From Selenomonadaceae bacterium (GTDB lineage: Bacteria; Bacillota; Negativicutes; Selenomonadales; Selenomonadaceae): 43,121 nucleotides of DNA. The number at the start of each line of letters is the position of its first letter. Position 1 is the first letter of the stretch. The notes under the pieces were generated by a model that worked only from the letters and a program-made list of their open reading frames with translations, did not search any database and was not told where the DNA came from. The translations under genes and the position numbers were made by a program. Positions 1 through 9,427 of the stretch are shown in pieces. The DNA lies in NCBI GenBank assembly GCA_017529935.1, contig JAFXNB010000012.1:1-43121 (forward strand), read 5' to 3'.

Positions 1-1
1 C

Positions 2-163
2 GACGAATTCACGATTGAGACGATTGGACACATTGCCTCCGTCCTGCTTGACCGCTGGGGCTTTATCGAAATTCTTCACGAGGGCGACGGCGGCGAAATT
101 CAGCGCGAAATGCTAAAGATATTTGAGGATTTCTACAAAGCCAAGTACAGGGAATTGATATAA
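2..163 (+). CDS. C-terminal fragment of an unidentified protein
   Basis: The window opens inside a reading frame that runs 53 codons to a TAA stop at 161-163; its start lies outside the window. The visible tail is mixed hydrophobic and charged (it includes GHIASVLLDRWGF and ends in YKAKYRELI) and looks like the amphipathic end of a soluble protein. I do not recognise the family. A hairpin terminator follows 15 nt after the stop, which supports this being the true 3' end of a plus-strand gene. The frame is certain over this stretch; the function is unknown. Confidence 0.6.
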   Translation, partial: DEFTIETIGHIASVLLDRWGFIEILHEGDGGEIQREMLKIFEDFYKAKYRELI

Positions 164-178
164 GAATTCAAATTTAAA

Positions 179-213
179 AGCGGCTCCGTTAATTGGAACC
201 GCTGAATTTTTTT
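179..213. terminator. Bidirectional intrinsic terminator
   Basis: A 9-bp stem (AGCGGCTCC at 179-187 with GGAACCGCT at 195-203, one C-A mismatch) is followed by a run of seven T on the plus strand (207-213). It ends the fragment gene at 163. On the minus strand the same stem is followed by CTTTT and lies just downstream of tRNA-Arg, so it probably also ends the malic enzyme-tRNA transcript. Confidence 0.75.
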
Positions 214-216
214 GAT

Positions 217-291
217 TGGCGTGCTCGGCGGGAGTCGAACCCACGCTTCAAGCTCCGGAGGCTTGCGTCCTATCCACTGGACTACGAGCAC
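217..291 (-). tRNA. tRNA-Arg, anticodon CCG
   Basis: Read on the minus strand, the 7-bp acceptor stem GTGCTCG pairs with CGAGCAC. The anticodon stem CAAGC/GCTTG encloses the 7-nt loop CTCCGGA, so the anticodon is CCG (reads CGG). The T arm carries GGTTCGACTCC. A discriminator G and an encoded CCA end (217-219) follow. The gene starts only 4 nt after the malic enzyme stop codon, so it is probably cut out of the same transcript. A bidirectional terminator lies just beyond its 3' end. Confidence 0.96.
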
Positions 292-295
292 AATT

Positions 296-1531
296 TTATA
301 ATTTCGCCAGAAGTTCAATCGTATGTTTAGCGACATCTTCGGGCTTGACATTTTTATTTAGCGCGACGCCCGAATCAATCGCCGCCTTAGCGACAGCCGC
401 CGCAACAGTCGGAGCAACGCGCTTGTCAAAAGGCGTCGTGATAACGTGTTCTTCGTTGAGTTCGTCGTCGCTGACGAGTGAGGCAATCGCATAAGCCGCC
501 GCGATTTTCATTTCCTCGTTGACATCGGTCGCGCGAACGTCAAGGGCACCGCGGAAAATTCCGGGGAACGCCAGCAAGTTGTTGACTTGGTTGGGGAAAT
601 CGCTGCGCCCCGTGCACACGACGCGAGCACCCGCCGCCTTAGCTTTGTCGGGCATAATTTCGGGCGTGGGATTAGCCATCGCCAAAATTATCGCGTCGTT
701 GTTCATGGACTGAATCATTTCGGGAGTCAGCAAGCCAGCCTTCGAGACGCCGATAAAAACGTCCGCGCCGTGAATAATATCGACGAGCTGCCCCGCTTCT
801 TTGTCAAAGTTCGTGACGGCGGCGATTTGGTCTTTGTAGGGGTTCATGCCCTTGCCGCGCCCTTCGTAAATCGCGCCGGTCGAATCGCACAGCATAACGT
901 TCTTTGCGCCCATTTTCTGAATCAGATAAGTTATCGCCATGCCCGCCGCGCCCGCGCCGTTGACGACGACTTTAATATCCTCAAACTTTTTGCCGACGAG
1001 CCGCAACGCATTAATCAGAGCCGCCGCAACGACAATCGCCGTGCCGTGTTGGTCGTCGTGGAAGACGGGAATATCGACGGAATCTTTCAGCGCGTGTTCA
1101 ATGTCGAAGCATTCGGGAGCTTTGATGTCTTCAAGATTTATGCCGCCGAAACTCGGAGCCATGAGCTGAATCGTCTTGACAATTTCAGGGACGCTTTTTG
1201 TATCGAGGCAAATGGGAATTGCGTCGACGCCCGCGAAACCTTTAAACAGAATCGCCTTGCCCTCCATGACGGGCAGACCTGCGCCCGCGCCAATATCGCC
1301 CAAACCGAGGACGGCGGTGCCGTTCGTGACGACCGCGACGAGATTGCCGCGATTTGTGTAGTCGTAAATTTTATCGAAGTCTTTTTTAATTTCAAGGCAG
1401 GGAGCCGCGACGCCCGGCGTATATGCAAGCGTCAAATCTTTGTTCGTCTTCAGGGGCACTTTGCTTTTAACTTCCAACTTGCCGTGATGTGTTTCGTGCA
1501 GAGCAAGTGCTTCTTTGTCGACGTTTGCCAC
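296..1531 (-). CDS. NAD(P)-dependent malic enzyme (malate to pyruvate, short bacterial form)
   Basis: The 411-residue protein is a short-form malic enzyme, which decarboxylates malate oxidatively to pyruvate and CO2 in the cytoplasm. Visible marks are the catalytic Tyr in [10 protein letters not shown] (residue 37), the catalytic Lys in MEGKAILFK (residue 92), the metal-site region FHDDQHGTA (158-166) and the dinucleotide-binding loop [11 protein letters not shown] (from residue 189). Length fits the family of about 400 residues. The start is a GTG at 1531 preceded by AAAGGA about 10 nt upstream. A good sigma-A type promoter lies at 1575-1603. tRNA-Arg follows after 4 nt, so the two are probably co-transcribed. 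NAD versus NADP preference cannot be read from the sequence. The long frame on the opposite strand is a shadow. Confidence 0.95.
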   Translation of the reverse strand: MANVDKEALALHETHHGKLEVKSKVPLKTNKDLTLAYTPGVAAPCLEIKKDFDKIYDYTNRGNLVAVVTNGTAVLGLGDIGAGAGLPVMEGKAILFKGFAGVDAIPICLDTKSVPEIVKTIQLMAPSFGGINLEDIKAPECFDIEHALKDSVDIPVFHDDQHGTAIVVAAALINALRLVGKKFEDIKVVVNGAGAAGMAITYLIQKMGAKNVMLCDSTGAIYEGRGKGMNPYKDQIAAVTNFDKEAGQLVDIIHGADVFIGVSKAGLLTPEMIQSMNNDAIILAMANPTPEIMPDKAKAAGARVVCTGRSDFPNQVNNLLAFPGIFRGALDVRATDVNEEMKIAAAYAIASLVSDDELNEEHVITTPFDKRVAPTVAAAVAKAAIDSGVALNKNVKPEDVAKHTIELLAKL

Positions 1532-1574
1532 TTCAAATTCATCCTTTCAAGTCTTGCTTTGGTAACCGCGCCAT

Positions 1575-1603
1575 ATTATATTCGTCGCGCCAAATAAATT
1601 CAA
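1575..1603 (-). promoter_or_regulatory. Sigma-A type promoter of the malic enzyme gene
   Basis: On the minus strand, TTGAAT (1598-1603) and TATAAT (1575-1580) are separated by exactly 17 bp. The -10 box lies 44 bp ahead of the GTG start, with a ribosome binding site in between. Confidence 0.7.
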
Positions 1604-1662
1604 GACTGCGCTACCTTGAATACAATATTTTTTATCGCGCTGAAAAATTTTTGCCTTGTGGC

Positions 1663-1691
1663 TTGCAAAGGGAAATGTTTTCTGCTACAGT
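1663..1691 (+). promoter_or_regulatory. Candidate promoter for the riboswitch-ispG transcript
   Basis: TTGCAA (1663-1668) and TACAGT (1686-1691) are 17 bp apart and point towards the riboswitch. A second candidate is a perfect TATAAT at 1767-1772, which would start RNA almost exactly at the riboswitch but has no good -35 box. Either is possible. Apart from these and the malic enzyme promoter I see nothing in 1604-1770. Confidence 0.35.
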
Positions 1692-1772
1692 TAGGCAACG
1701 GGAGGAACGAGAATTTTTTCGCAGGAGAATTAATCTTGTTCTAATAATCCTCTAATCATCTTAAAATATAAT

Positions 1773-1951
1773 TCCCGTTAATCCCAATTAAAAACATAAC
1801 GCCACAGTGCCGAAGGGTTGTCCCCGCAACTTGGTCGGCGGCAAATTTCAGCGATGACCACCAAACATCGCGCGGAGAAGGTGAGATATGAATAATTGAC
1901 GCAGGACTCATACATAAGCCAAGACGGAGGCGCGAGCTTCCGCCTTTTTTG
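1773..1951 (+). promoter_or_regulatory. Cobalamin riboswitch with built-in terminator
   Basis: The leader carries the conserved blocks of the cobalamin riboswitch in order. First is a GTCCCCGCAACT core (1820-1831), matching the family's GCCCCCGCAACTGT. Then come GACCACC (1856-1862) and GGAGAAGG (1874-1881) in place of GCCACTG and GGGAAGG. Last is AGCCAAGACGGAGGC (1917-1931), a variant of the B12 box AGYCAGGAGACCTGCC. The last block overlaps a stem AGGCG/CGCCT (1928-1932, 1941-1945) followed by six T. This suggests that ligand binding to the B12 box decides whether the terminator forms, so cobalamin would turn expression down. The gene controlled starts at 1978. Identification is by eye; a covariance-model match would settle the class. 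Confidence 0.8.
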
Positions 1952-1977
1952 TTATAGAAATTTCGGAGGAGATAAAA

Positions 1978-3039
1978 ATGTTTGAGCGGAAAAATACGCG
2001 GCAAATCAGCGTTGGGAAAATAAAAATCGGCGGCGGTGCTCCGATAAGTATTCAATCGATGACGAACACCAAAACACACGACGCGGCGGCAACAGTTGAA
2101 CAAATTCAGCGGCTGGCGGCGGCGGGTTGCGATATTGTGCGCGTTGCCGTGCCCGACATGGCGGCGGCAAAAACTTTGGGCAAAATAATTTCGGCGGTGG
2201 CGGTGCCGATTATCGCGGATATTCATTTTGATTACAGACTCGCGCTTGAATCGATAGCCCAAGGCGTGGCGGCGTTGCGATTAAATCCGGGCAATATCGG
2301 CGGGGCGGCTCATGTTCGCGAAGTTGTAAAATCTGCGCGGGCGGCGAAAGTTCCGATAAGAATCGGCGTGAACGCTGGCTCGCTGAGCAGAAAACTTTTA
2401 CAGAAATACGGCGGCGCGACGCCCGAAGCTTTGGTCGAGTCGGCTTTGGAGCACGTGGAAATTTTGGAGGCGGAAGATTTTTTCGACATAAAAATTTCGC
2501 TAAAGGCGCACGACGTTCCGCTGACTTTGGCGGCGTATCGTTTGATGAGCGAGAAAAAAAATTACCCGCTCCATTTGGGCATAACGGAGGCGGGCACAGT
2601 CAACACGGGCGTGATAAAATCGGCGGTGGGAATCGGCGCGTTGTTGGCGGAGGGAATCGGCGACACAATCCGCGTTTCGCTGACGGGCGACCCCGTTGCC
2701 GAAGTTAAGGTTGCCAAAGAAATTTTAAAATCGCTGGGGCTTCGTGACGGCGGAGTAACTTTGATAGCCTGTCCTACTTGCGGGCGAACTAAAATTGATT
2801 TGCCCAAAATTGCCGCGCAGGTCGAGGAGAAAATTTCTTCCATAGAAACAAATTTGACGGTCGCGGTTATGGGCTGCGTCGTCAACGGACCTGGCGAGGC
2901 GCGAACTGCTGACGTTGGCATTGCGGGCGCGGACGGCGAGGGAATTATTTTCCGCAAAGGCGTAATCGTTCGCAAAGTTCCCGAATCCGAACTTGTCGCC
3001 GAACTTTTCAAGGAGATTGATAAAATCTTGGAAGCGTAA
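1978..3039 (+). CDS. ispG: 4-hydroxy-3-methylbut-2-enyl diphosphate synthase (IspG/GcpE)
   Basis: The 353-residue protein is IspG, the [4Fe-4S] enzyme that reductively converts MEcPP to HMBPP in the methylerythritol phosphate route to isoprenoids. A TIM-barrel N-terminal part (QSMTNTKTHD, about 26-35; RLNPGNIG, 101-108) is followed by the cluster-binding C-terminal part with Cys265 and Cys268 in CPTCGR, Cys300 in MGCVVNGPGEA and the cluster-ligand Glu307. Length matches the short bacterial form. GGAGG lies 8 nt before the ATG. It stands alone, not beside dxr and rseP as in many Firmicutes. Its leader is a cobalamin riboswitch, which is unusual because IspG itself uses no cobalamin. Confidence 0.96.
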   Translation: MFERKNTRQISVGKIKIGGGAPISIQSMTNTKTHDAAATVEQIQRLAAAGCDIVRVAVPDMAAAKTLGKIISAVAVPIIADIHFDYRLALESIAQGVAALRLNPGNIGGAAHVREVVKSARAAKVPIRIGVNAGSLSRKLLQKYGGATPEALVESALEHVEILEAEDFFDIKISLKAHDVPLTLAAYRLMSEKKNYPLHLGITEAGTVNTGVIKSAVGIGALLAEGIGDTIRVSLTGDPVAEVKVAKEILKSLGLRDGGVTLIACPTCGRTKIDLPKIAAQVEEKISSIETNLTVAVMGCVVNGPGEARTADVGIAGADGEGIIFRKGVIVRKVPESELVAELFKEIDKILEA

Positions 3040-3103
3040 CTAATTTCATAACGCGGAATAAAATTCATGACGTGGACGGAAAAATCAACTTGCCGCCAAA
3101 ATA

Positions 3104-4506
<1,403 letters not shown>

Positions 4507-4528
4507 TTTTACGCAAGCAAATTTAAAA

Positions 4529-4561
4529 CCCCGCTGACTTCAAATCGGCGGGGATTTTTTG
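4529..4561. terminator. Strong bidirectional terminator between GH4 and rpiR genes
   Basis: A 9-bp stem, CCCCGCTGA (4529-4537) with TCGGCGGGG (4545-4553), has a 7-nt loop. It is followed by ATTTTTT on the plus strand and by TTTT on the minus strand, so it serves the converging GH4 and rpiR genes. Confidence 0.9.
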
Positions 4562-4564
4562 CGT

Positions 4565-5341
4565 TCATGAAAATTCTTTTTCCTGTTGCTCAATGTAAAT
4601 TCGGCAATTCAAGTATAAAAACTCAACGAGCAAGAAAAATGGCATGAGATTTAAAAATTGCGTGTTGCCAGCGTCGTTAATAGTTGCGAAACTCGCAGGC
4701 AGAATGTACAGATTGACGGTCGAGAGGGAAGCAAGCGTATTGGCACTGAGGCGCGTTATTGAAATTGTCGGAACGCCTTTAACCTTCAAACGTTGGGCAA
4801 ATTCCACGACAACGGGCGATTCGCCGCTAAGCGACACGAGAATAAATATATCGTCTTCCGTCAAGGACTCAAGGATTGATTCTAATTCGCCGATGTTAAA
4901 AACTTCGATGATGAAAATTTTATTGACCAAGAAAAGCCGCTTCATTTCGTTTGCAACATTGCTTTGAACGTAGCCCGACGAAAAGATAAAAACATTCCGC
5001 GCATTGCAAATCAAACGGACGGCGTTGCCGTAATCAAGATTCGCCAGATAGTCGAGGGTTTTGTTGTGAAATTCTTTGATGTCTTTGATGACGTTGCCTT
5101 TGTAATCGGCGGGCAAGGGTTTTTCAAAATTAATCGCCGCTTTGAGTTCGCCAAAACCGCGAAAGCCTAATTTTTTTGCAAAGCGCACAACCGTAGCTCC
5201 CGACACCGCGCAACACTTCGCCAACTCATGAACGGACATTTGCGCAACGTTTTTTCTGTGATTCGAGATATATTTCCAAATCAACATATCGGTCGGATTG
5301 AGCAATTCTTTGTTGGCATTGATGAGTTTCTCAAGTTGCAT
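4565..5341 (-). CDS. RpiR/MurR family sugar-responsive transcriptional regulator
   Basis: The 258-residue protein has the RpiR layout: an N-terminal helix-turn-helix domain (about 1-78, with VSGATVVRFAKKLGFRGF around 46-63) and a C-terminal SIS sugar-phosphate-binding domain (about 105-240, with FIFSSGY near 118 and LVSLSGESP near 168). The ATG at 5341 follows GGGAGGGG at a good distance. It lies between the GH4 gene and the PTS gene and is probably their regulator, sensing a phosphorylated alpha-glucoside. The B. subtilis counterpart GlvR is an activator; whether this one activates or represses is inference. A terminator at 5366-5386 separates it from the PTS gene, so it may be only partly co-transcribed. 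Confidence 0.9.
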   Translation of the reverse strand: MQLEKLINANKELLNPTDMLIWKYISNHRKNVAQMSVHELAKCCAVSGATVVRFAKKLGFRGFGELKAAINFEKPLPADYKGNVIKDIKEFHNKTLDYLANLDYGNAVRLICNARNVFIFSSGYVQSNVANEMKRLFLVNKIFIIEVFNIGELESILESLTEDDIFILVSLSGESPVVVEFAQRLKVKGVPTISITRLSANTLASLSTVNLYILPASFATINDAGNTQFLNLMPFFLLVEFLYLNCRIYIEQQEKEFS

Positions 5342-5365
5342 TTCAAGCCCCTCCCAAAAATAAAA

Positions 5366-5386
5366 GCCACGAAAATTTCTCGTGAC
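5366..5386. terminator. Hairpin terminator between the PTS and rpiR genes
   Basis: GCCACGA (5366-5372) pairs with TCGTGAC (5380-5386), with T-rich tracts on both sides (CTTTTT on plus; CTTTTATTTTT on minus). It would end or attenuate the minus-strand PTS transcript just ahead of rpiR. Confidence 0.7.
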
Positions 5387-5427
5387 TTTTTCGATTTAAT
5401 TTTAAAGTTTCCTTTTCAAAGACGCGC

Positions 5428-7071
5428 TTAGTTTTTCGAGTCAGATTCTTCGTCGGGAGCATTGAGCAGAGCCTCAAAACGTTCGCGGACTTGTGGAACC
5501 GATAAACCTACGATAACTTGAATTGCTTTGCCGTTGTGAACGAGACCGTGAGCACCGTGCGCAGTAAAAGTTCCGACATCGGCAATTTTGCTGTCGTCTT
5601 TAACGGTTACTCGCAATCGCGTCGCGCAGTTTGTAACGTCAACAATATTATCTTTGCCGCCCAAATCAGCCAAGAACGCCGCCGCTTTTAAATCGCGCTC
5701 GTCGAGTTCTTTGCCGCCGCCCGTTTTACCATCACCTTGAGCTTTGCTGGCTTTATAATCGGCTTTCGTGAAGAGTTTATCGCCACCGGCCTCTTCGCCG
5801 CGTCCGGGCGTCTTGAAATCAAAGTGGAGTATTAAAAATCTAAACAGGAAGAAATAAATTGCCGTGAAACAGAAGCCGATTATAATTTGCGTTAAGTAAG
5901 TTCCCCAATGATTTGACCAGAGCGGAATCCAGTTTTGGAAAAGAGCAGTGTCTAAAATTCCGCCGCCGAAATTGCCCGTGACGCCAAAGAAGTACATTAC
6001 GGAAGACATTGTCGCCGCCAAAACCGCGTGAACGAAAAATAATACTGGTGCGACAAACAGGAAAGTAAATTCAAGTGGCTCTGTGATACCGCAGAAAACT
6101 GCAACTGCCGCCGCAGGAACGACCAATGACGCAATTCTTTTACGCCGCTCCGGTTTTGCCGTAAAGTACATTGCAAGAGCTATGCCGGGACAGCCGAAAA
6201 GTTTGCTCATGCCGTGCAGTGAAAAGCCGCCTTGAGGATATAATTCAATCAGCGGTTTTGTCGACTCAGCAAATTCGCGTATATGCTCCAACCAATAAGC
6301 TTGCAAGCCGTTATCGACAATCGCCGGTCCAAAAATGAATGGCAAGTATATGAAGTGGTGTAAACCGGTCGGAATCAAAAATCTTTCAAGGAATGTATAA
6401 AGCCACACGCCAAAGACGCCCGAACTTGTCAAGAAAACTTGCAAGGAGGCTATGCCCAACTGCACTTTCGGCCAAATCAGGCAGAAAAGAAACGCTGTAG
6501 GGAGCATTACAAGGAAACCTGCTGAAACGACCAGTGAGGAGCCTTTAAAAATTCCGAGATAATCCGGAACGTTTACGTCGAATAATCTGTCGTGCAACTG
6601 AACCGAAATTGTCGCTACGATAATTGCGCCGACGATACCTGTGTCAAGAGTTTTGATATTGGCAATCATTGCAAGACCGGAACCCGCACCCGCATTTTTA
6701 GAAAAATCTACGCCGAAATCAGAACCCCAGAGCGTCAGCATCGCTTGAATAAAATAGTTAAACAGCATGAAGATAACGAAACTCTCCATTGCGGCGCGGG
6801 CATTTTCTTTTTTAGCAAGACCAATCGGCAAGCCCACGCAGAATAAAATTGCCATCTGATTAAAAACTGTCCACGCGCCTTGCTCGACAATGTACCAGAA
6901 TTGCCACCAACCCGTGCCCTCTTGAGCCAATGAGCCTAAAATCATCGGATTCTTGCACAAGATTGAAATACCTACGATAATGCCGAAGACACCAAATAAA
7001 ATGACAGGCGTGAACATTGCGCCGCCGAAGCGTTGGACTTTCTGCATTATCAAATCTTTATTAAGCCCCAT
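5428..7071 (-). CDS. PTS alpha-glucoside transporter, fused EIIC-EIIB
   Basis: This 547-residue membrane protein imports and phosphorylates an alpha-glucoside such as maltose. The EIIC part (about 1-410, many membrane spans, with GITEPLEFTF) carries the sugar. A charged linker (about 420-455) leads to the EIIB part, with the phosphorylated Cys482 in NCATRLRV. There is no EIIA domain, so a general EIIA-Glc must come from elsewhere. A longer frame up to 7131 exists, but the ATG at 7071 has GGGGGAG just upstream, and the added residues would not look like a normal EIIC start. It is closest in layout to GlvC/MalB-type permeases. The GH4 enzyme at 3163 would cleave its product and RpiR at 4565 probably regulates it. 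Confidence 0.94.
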   Translation of the reverse strand: MGLNKDLIMQKVQRFGGAMFTPVILFGVFGIIVGISILCKNPMILGSLAQEGTGWWQFWYIVEQGAWTVFNQMAILFCVGLPIGLAKKENARAAMESFVIFMLFNYFIQAMLTLWGSDFGVDFSKNAGAGSGLAMIANIKTLDTGIVGAIIVATISVQLHDRLFDVNVPDYLGIFKGSSLVVSAGFLVMLPTAFLFCLIWPKVQLGIASLQVFLTSSGVFGVWLYTFLERFLIPTGLHHFIYLPFIFGPAIVDNGLQAYWLEHIREFAESTKPLIELYPQGGFSLHGMSKLFGCPGIALAMYFTAKPERRKRIASLVVPAAAVAVFCGITEPLEFTFLFVAPVLFFVHAVLAATMSSVMYFFGVTGNFGGGILDTALFQNWIPLWSNHWGTYLTQIIIGFCFTAIYFFLFRFLILHFDFKTPGRGEEAGGDKLFTKADYKASKAQGDGKTGGGKELDERDLKAAAFLADLGGKDNIVDVTNCATRLRVTVKDDSKIADVGTFTAHGAHGLVHNGKAIQVIVGLSVPQVRERFEALLNAPDEESDSKN

Positions 7072-7115
7072 ATTTTCCACTCCCCCAAAAAAAATTTTTA
7101 AAACTATTTTAATCA

Positions 7116-7144
7116 ATGATAATGACTGCACATTTCAAAATCAA
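7116..7144 (-). promoter_or_regulatory. Promoter of the PTS gene
   Basis: On the minus strand TTGATT (7139-7144) and TATCAT (7116-7121) are spaced by 17 bp, with the -10 box 45 bp before the ATG at 7071. Confidence 0.6.
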
Positions 7145-7151
7145 CAGCGCG

Positions 7152-7172
7152 AAGTCATCTTGAAGTTGACTT
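7152..7172. promoter_or_regulatory. Inverted repeat upstream of the PTS promoter, possible RpiR operator
   Basis: AAGTCA (7152-7157) and TGACTT (7167-7172) form a perfect 6-bp inverted repeat with a 9-nt spacer, placed 7 bp upstream of the PTS -35 box. That is where an activator would bind. I found no clear second copy ahead of the GH4 gene, so the link to RpiR is inference. Confidence 0.35.
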
Positions 7173-7233
7173 ACATTAACTGAATCAAGTTTCGCTTTGT
7201 GAAATTTTATTCAGCGAGCCGCGATAAAAAAAC

Positions 7234-7262
7234 TTGCCGCGAAATTTTTCGTATGATATAAT
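7234..7262 (+). promoter_or_regulatory. Promoter of rpsB-tsf
   Basis: TTGCCG (7234-7239) and a perfect TATAAT (7257-7262) are 17 bp apart. RNA would start near 7269, leaving a leader of about 95 nt before rpsB. Confidence 0.75.
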
Positions 7263-7284
7263 GCGCCGCGTTTAACAAATTCAC

Positions 7285-7339
7285 GCAGAATCGGAGCGTC
7301 GCCTGTTCCGAAAGGTTTATCGGCGCGAAAATGTTCTGC
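7285..7339 (+). promoter_or_regulatory. Structured rpsB leader, possible S2 autoregulatory element
   Basis: Three nested stems can form: GCAGAA/TTCTGC (7285-7290, 7334-7339), GCGTCG/CGGCGC (7296-7301, 7321-7326) and CCT/AGG (7302-7304, 7313-7315). The fold ends about 25 nt before the rpsB ATG and has no T-run, so it is not a terminator. Ribosomal protein S2 represses its own mRNA in E. coli; a similar role here is inference. Confidence 0.4.
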
Positions 7340-7364
7340 GGAAGAAAAACAGGAGGAAATTCAA

Positions 7365-8090
7365 ATGGCAGTTATCTCAATGAAACAGCTTTTGGAAGCG
7401 GGCGTGCACTTCGGGCACCAGACTCGTCGCTGGAATCCGAAAATGGCGCGCTACATCTTCACCGAACGCAACGGCATTTACATTATCGATTTGCAAAAGA
7501 CCGTTCGCAAAGTCGACGAGGCTTATAACTTCGTGCGCACCGTCGCTGAAGAGGGCAAAACGATTTTGTTCGTCGGCACCAAGAAACAGGCTCAAGAGGC
7601 AGTCAAGGAAGAAGCTGTCCGCGCAGGTCAATTCTTCGTTAACGAACGCTGGCTCGGCGGCATGCTCACCAACTTCCAAACCATTCAGAAGCGTATCAAT
7701 CGCCTGAAAGAACTTGAAGCTATGGAGCAGGACGGCACGTTTGAAGTCTTGACTAAAAAGGAAGTCATGCAGCTCCGCCACGAAATGGCGCGTCTTGAAA
7801 AATATTTGGGCGGTATCAAGGAAATGAACAAATTGCCGGGCGCGTTGTTCGTCGTTGACCCGCGCAAGGAACGCATTGCCGTCGCCGAAGCCCGCAAGCT
7901 CGGTATCCCGATTGTCGCGATTGTCGACACCAACTGCGACCCCGACGAAATTGATTACGTTATCCCCGGCAATGATGACGCGATTCGTGCCGTGAAACTT
8001 TTGACGGCGAAAATTGCTGACGCGATGCTCGAAGGCAATCAAGGCGCAGAAAGTGCCGAAGCTGCCGAAGAGAACGAAGAGTCGCTTTAA
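7365..8090 (+). CDS. rpsB: 30S ribosomal protein S2
   Basis: This 241-residue protein is ribosomal protein S2 of the small subunit. It has the family opening ([21 protein letters not shown], residues 5-25), IYIIDLQKT (about 39-47), [12 protein letters not shown] (about 89-100) and the C-terminal core [14 protein letters not shown] (about 182-195). The tail is acidic. AGGAGG lies a few nucleotides before the ATG. It is followed 29 nt later by tsf, the normal rpsB-tsf pair, and shares its promoter at 7234-7262. Confidence 0.98.
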   Translation: MAVISMKQLLEAGVHFGHQTRRWNPKMARYIFTERNGIYIIDLQKTVRKVDEAYNFVRTVAEEGKTILFVGTKKQAQEAVKEEAVRAGQFFVNERWLGGMLTNFQTIQKRINRLKELEAMEQDGTFEVLTKKEVMQLRHEMARLEKYLGGIKEMNKLPGALFVVDPRKERIAVAEARKLGIPIVAIVDTNCDPDEIDYVIPGNDDAIRAVKLLTAKIADAMLEGNQGAESAEAAEENEESL

Positions 8091-8119
8091 ATTTGAAAAG
8101 ATTTTTTGAGGTGAAATAA

Positions 8120-8998
8120 ATGGCTATTAGTGCTAAGACTGTTAAGGAACTGCGCGAGAGAACTGGCGCGGGCATGATGGATTGCAAAAAGGCGTTGACG
8201 GCGACCGATGGCGACATGCAAAAGGCTATTGACTGGTTGCGCGAGAAAGGCATTGCCAAAGCCGCCAAAAAATCTGGACGCACCGCCGCCGACGGAGCTG
8301 TTGCGGCTTATGTTTCGGCTGACGGGAAAACCGGCGTCCTTTTGGAAGTCAACTGCGAAACCGACTTCACCGCCAACAACGAAAATTTCCGCGACCTTGA
8401 GAAAAAAATTATCGAATACATTGCCGAAGCTAAGCCCGCCGACCTCGACGCGCTCAACGACGGAGTTATCGACGGCAAAAAAGTTTCCGAACTTGTCATC
8501 GAGGCGACCGCCACTATCGGCGAAAAAATTTCTGTCCGCCGCTTTGTCACCTACGAGACGGAAGGCAAGCTGACGACGTACATTCACATGAGCGGCAAAA
8601 TCGGCGTAATCGTCGAAATGACGGGCGGCTCCGACGAATTGGGCAAAGATGTCGCAATGCAAATCGCGGCGGCTAATCCTTCCGCCGTTGACCGCGCTGG
8701 CGTCGACGCTTCCGAACTTGAACACGAAAAAGAAATTCTCCGCAAACAGGCTCTCGAAGAAGGCAAGCCCGAAAAAATCGTTGAGCGCATGGTTGAAGGG
8801 CGCATTAACAAATTCTACAAGGAAGTTTGCCTCGTCGAACAAGATTTCGTTAAGGCGGAACCCGGTAGCAAGCAGACCGTCAAAGATATTCTCGGCAAGG
8901 AAAAAGTTTTGAGATTCACGCGCTGGCAGCTCGGCGAAGGTATCGAGAAGAAAGAAACCGACTTCGCGGCGGAAGTTGCGGCTCAAGCCGGCATTTAA
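8120..8998 (+). CDS. tsf: Translation elongation factor Ts
   Basis: The 292-residue protein is EF-Ts, the guanine nucleotide exchange factor that recycles EF-Tu. Seen are the N-terminal UBA-like domain with [17 protein letters not shown] (10-26), the [12 protein letters not shown] motif of the core (about 79-90) and two dimerisation-type subdomains after it. GAGGTG lies 7 nt before the ATG. The gene forms an operon with rpsB and ends before a strong terminator at 9044. Confidence 0.98.
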   Translation: MAISAKTVKELRERTGAGMMDCKKALTATDGDMQKAIDWLREKGIAKAAKKSGRTAADGAVAAYVSADGKTGVLLEVNCETDFTANNENFRDLEKKIIEYIAEAKPADLDALNDGVIDGKKVSELVIEATATIGEKISVRRFVTYETEGKLTTYIHMSGKIGVIVEMTGGSDELGKDVAMQIAAANPSAVDRAGVDASELEHEKEILRKQALEEGKPEKIVERMVEGRINKFYKEVCLVEQDFVKAEPGSKQTVKDILGKEKVLRFTRWQLGEGIEKKETDFAAEVAAQAGI

Positions 8999-9043
8999 AA
9001 ATTAATCGCGCTTAACGAAGTGACCGCAGATAACGAGAACAAT

Positions 9044-9077
9044 GCCCCCTCCGCAAAGGACGGGGCTAAATTTTTTA
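9044..9077 (+). terminator. Terminator of rpsB-tsf
   Basis: GCCCCCTCC (9044-9052) pairs with GGACGGGGC (9058-9066) apart from one C-C mismatch, with a 5-nt loop. TAAATTTTTT follows. Confidence 0.85.
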
Positions 9078-9230
9078 TCGCAAAGCCGCCAATTTTAAAG
9101 ATTCATGCTATCAAGTCGGTTAGTTGCGCGTCCATCAGCGGTAAGCCGTTCGATAATCTTTCAGACTGCAGGCTTAATAGTTTGGCGTAATCACGCGGAT
9201 TATTTCCTGTGCATTTTTAATTCTTCCCTA

Positions 9231-9259
9231 ATGACAAACACGGAAAAAGTTTGTAGAAT
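9231..9259 (+). promoter_or_regulatory. Promoter ahead of the 33-residue membrane peptide gene
   Basis: ATGACA (9231-9236) and TAGAAT (9254-9259) are 17 bp apart; each box differs from consensus at one position. The rest of 9078-9230 shows no gene or structure that I can support. Confidence 0.55.
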
Positions 9260-9293
9260 TACGGCGACAAAAGGTGTTGAGGGAGGGATTGAC

Positions 9294-9395
9294 ATGCCGC
9301 TGATATTAGCACTTATCGGAGTTGCTCTTAACGTCCCTCACGAGCTTGTCGGCGGCTTATTGGCAATCTTCTTGATAAGAGAGTTCGCCGGATAA
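9294..9395 (+). CDS. Small hydrophobic membrane peptide (33 residues), unknown
   Basis: A short frame of 33 codons begins at an ATG preceded by GGGAGGG at a suitable distance. It encodes one hydrophobic segment (MPLILALIGVALNV, then LVGGLLAIFLI) and ends in REFAG, so it is probably a single-span inner-membrane peptide. A well-formed promoter lies 35 bp upstream and a hairpin with a T-tract lies at 9428, making it a self-contained gene. A longer frame starting at 9105 is open but has no ribosome binding site. I know no family for it. Size and shape recall small membrane proteins, including type I toxins, but nothing here proves that role. Confidence 0.55.
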   Translation: MPLILALIGVALNVPHELVGGLLAIFLIREFAG

Positions 9396-9427
9396 GTTTC
9401 GGGGTGACAACAAAATATCGTAACAAT

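Noticed and set aside
587-1597. Open frame of 336 codons on the plus strand
   Set aside because: It lies wholly opposite malic enzyme, lacks a family signature and has Arg/Asp-rich composition typical of an antisense shadow.
1773-1951. Lysine riboswitch or simple attenuator before ispG
   Set aside because: The CCCCGCAACT core and the AGCCA-type box fit the cobalamin class; lysine riboswitch hallmarks are missing.
8087-8986. Open frame of 299 codons on the minus strand
   Set aside because: Exactly opposite tsf; Phe- and Val-rich mirror of the EF-Ts codons with no ribosome binding site.
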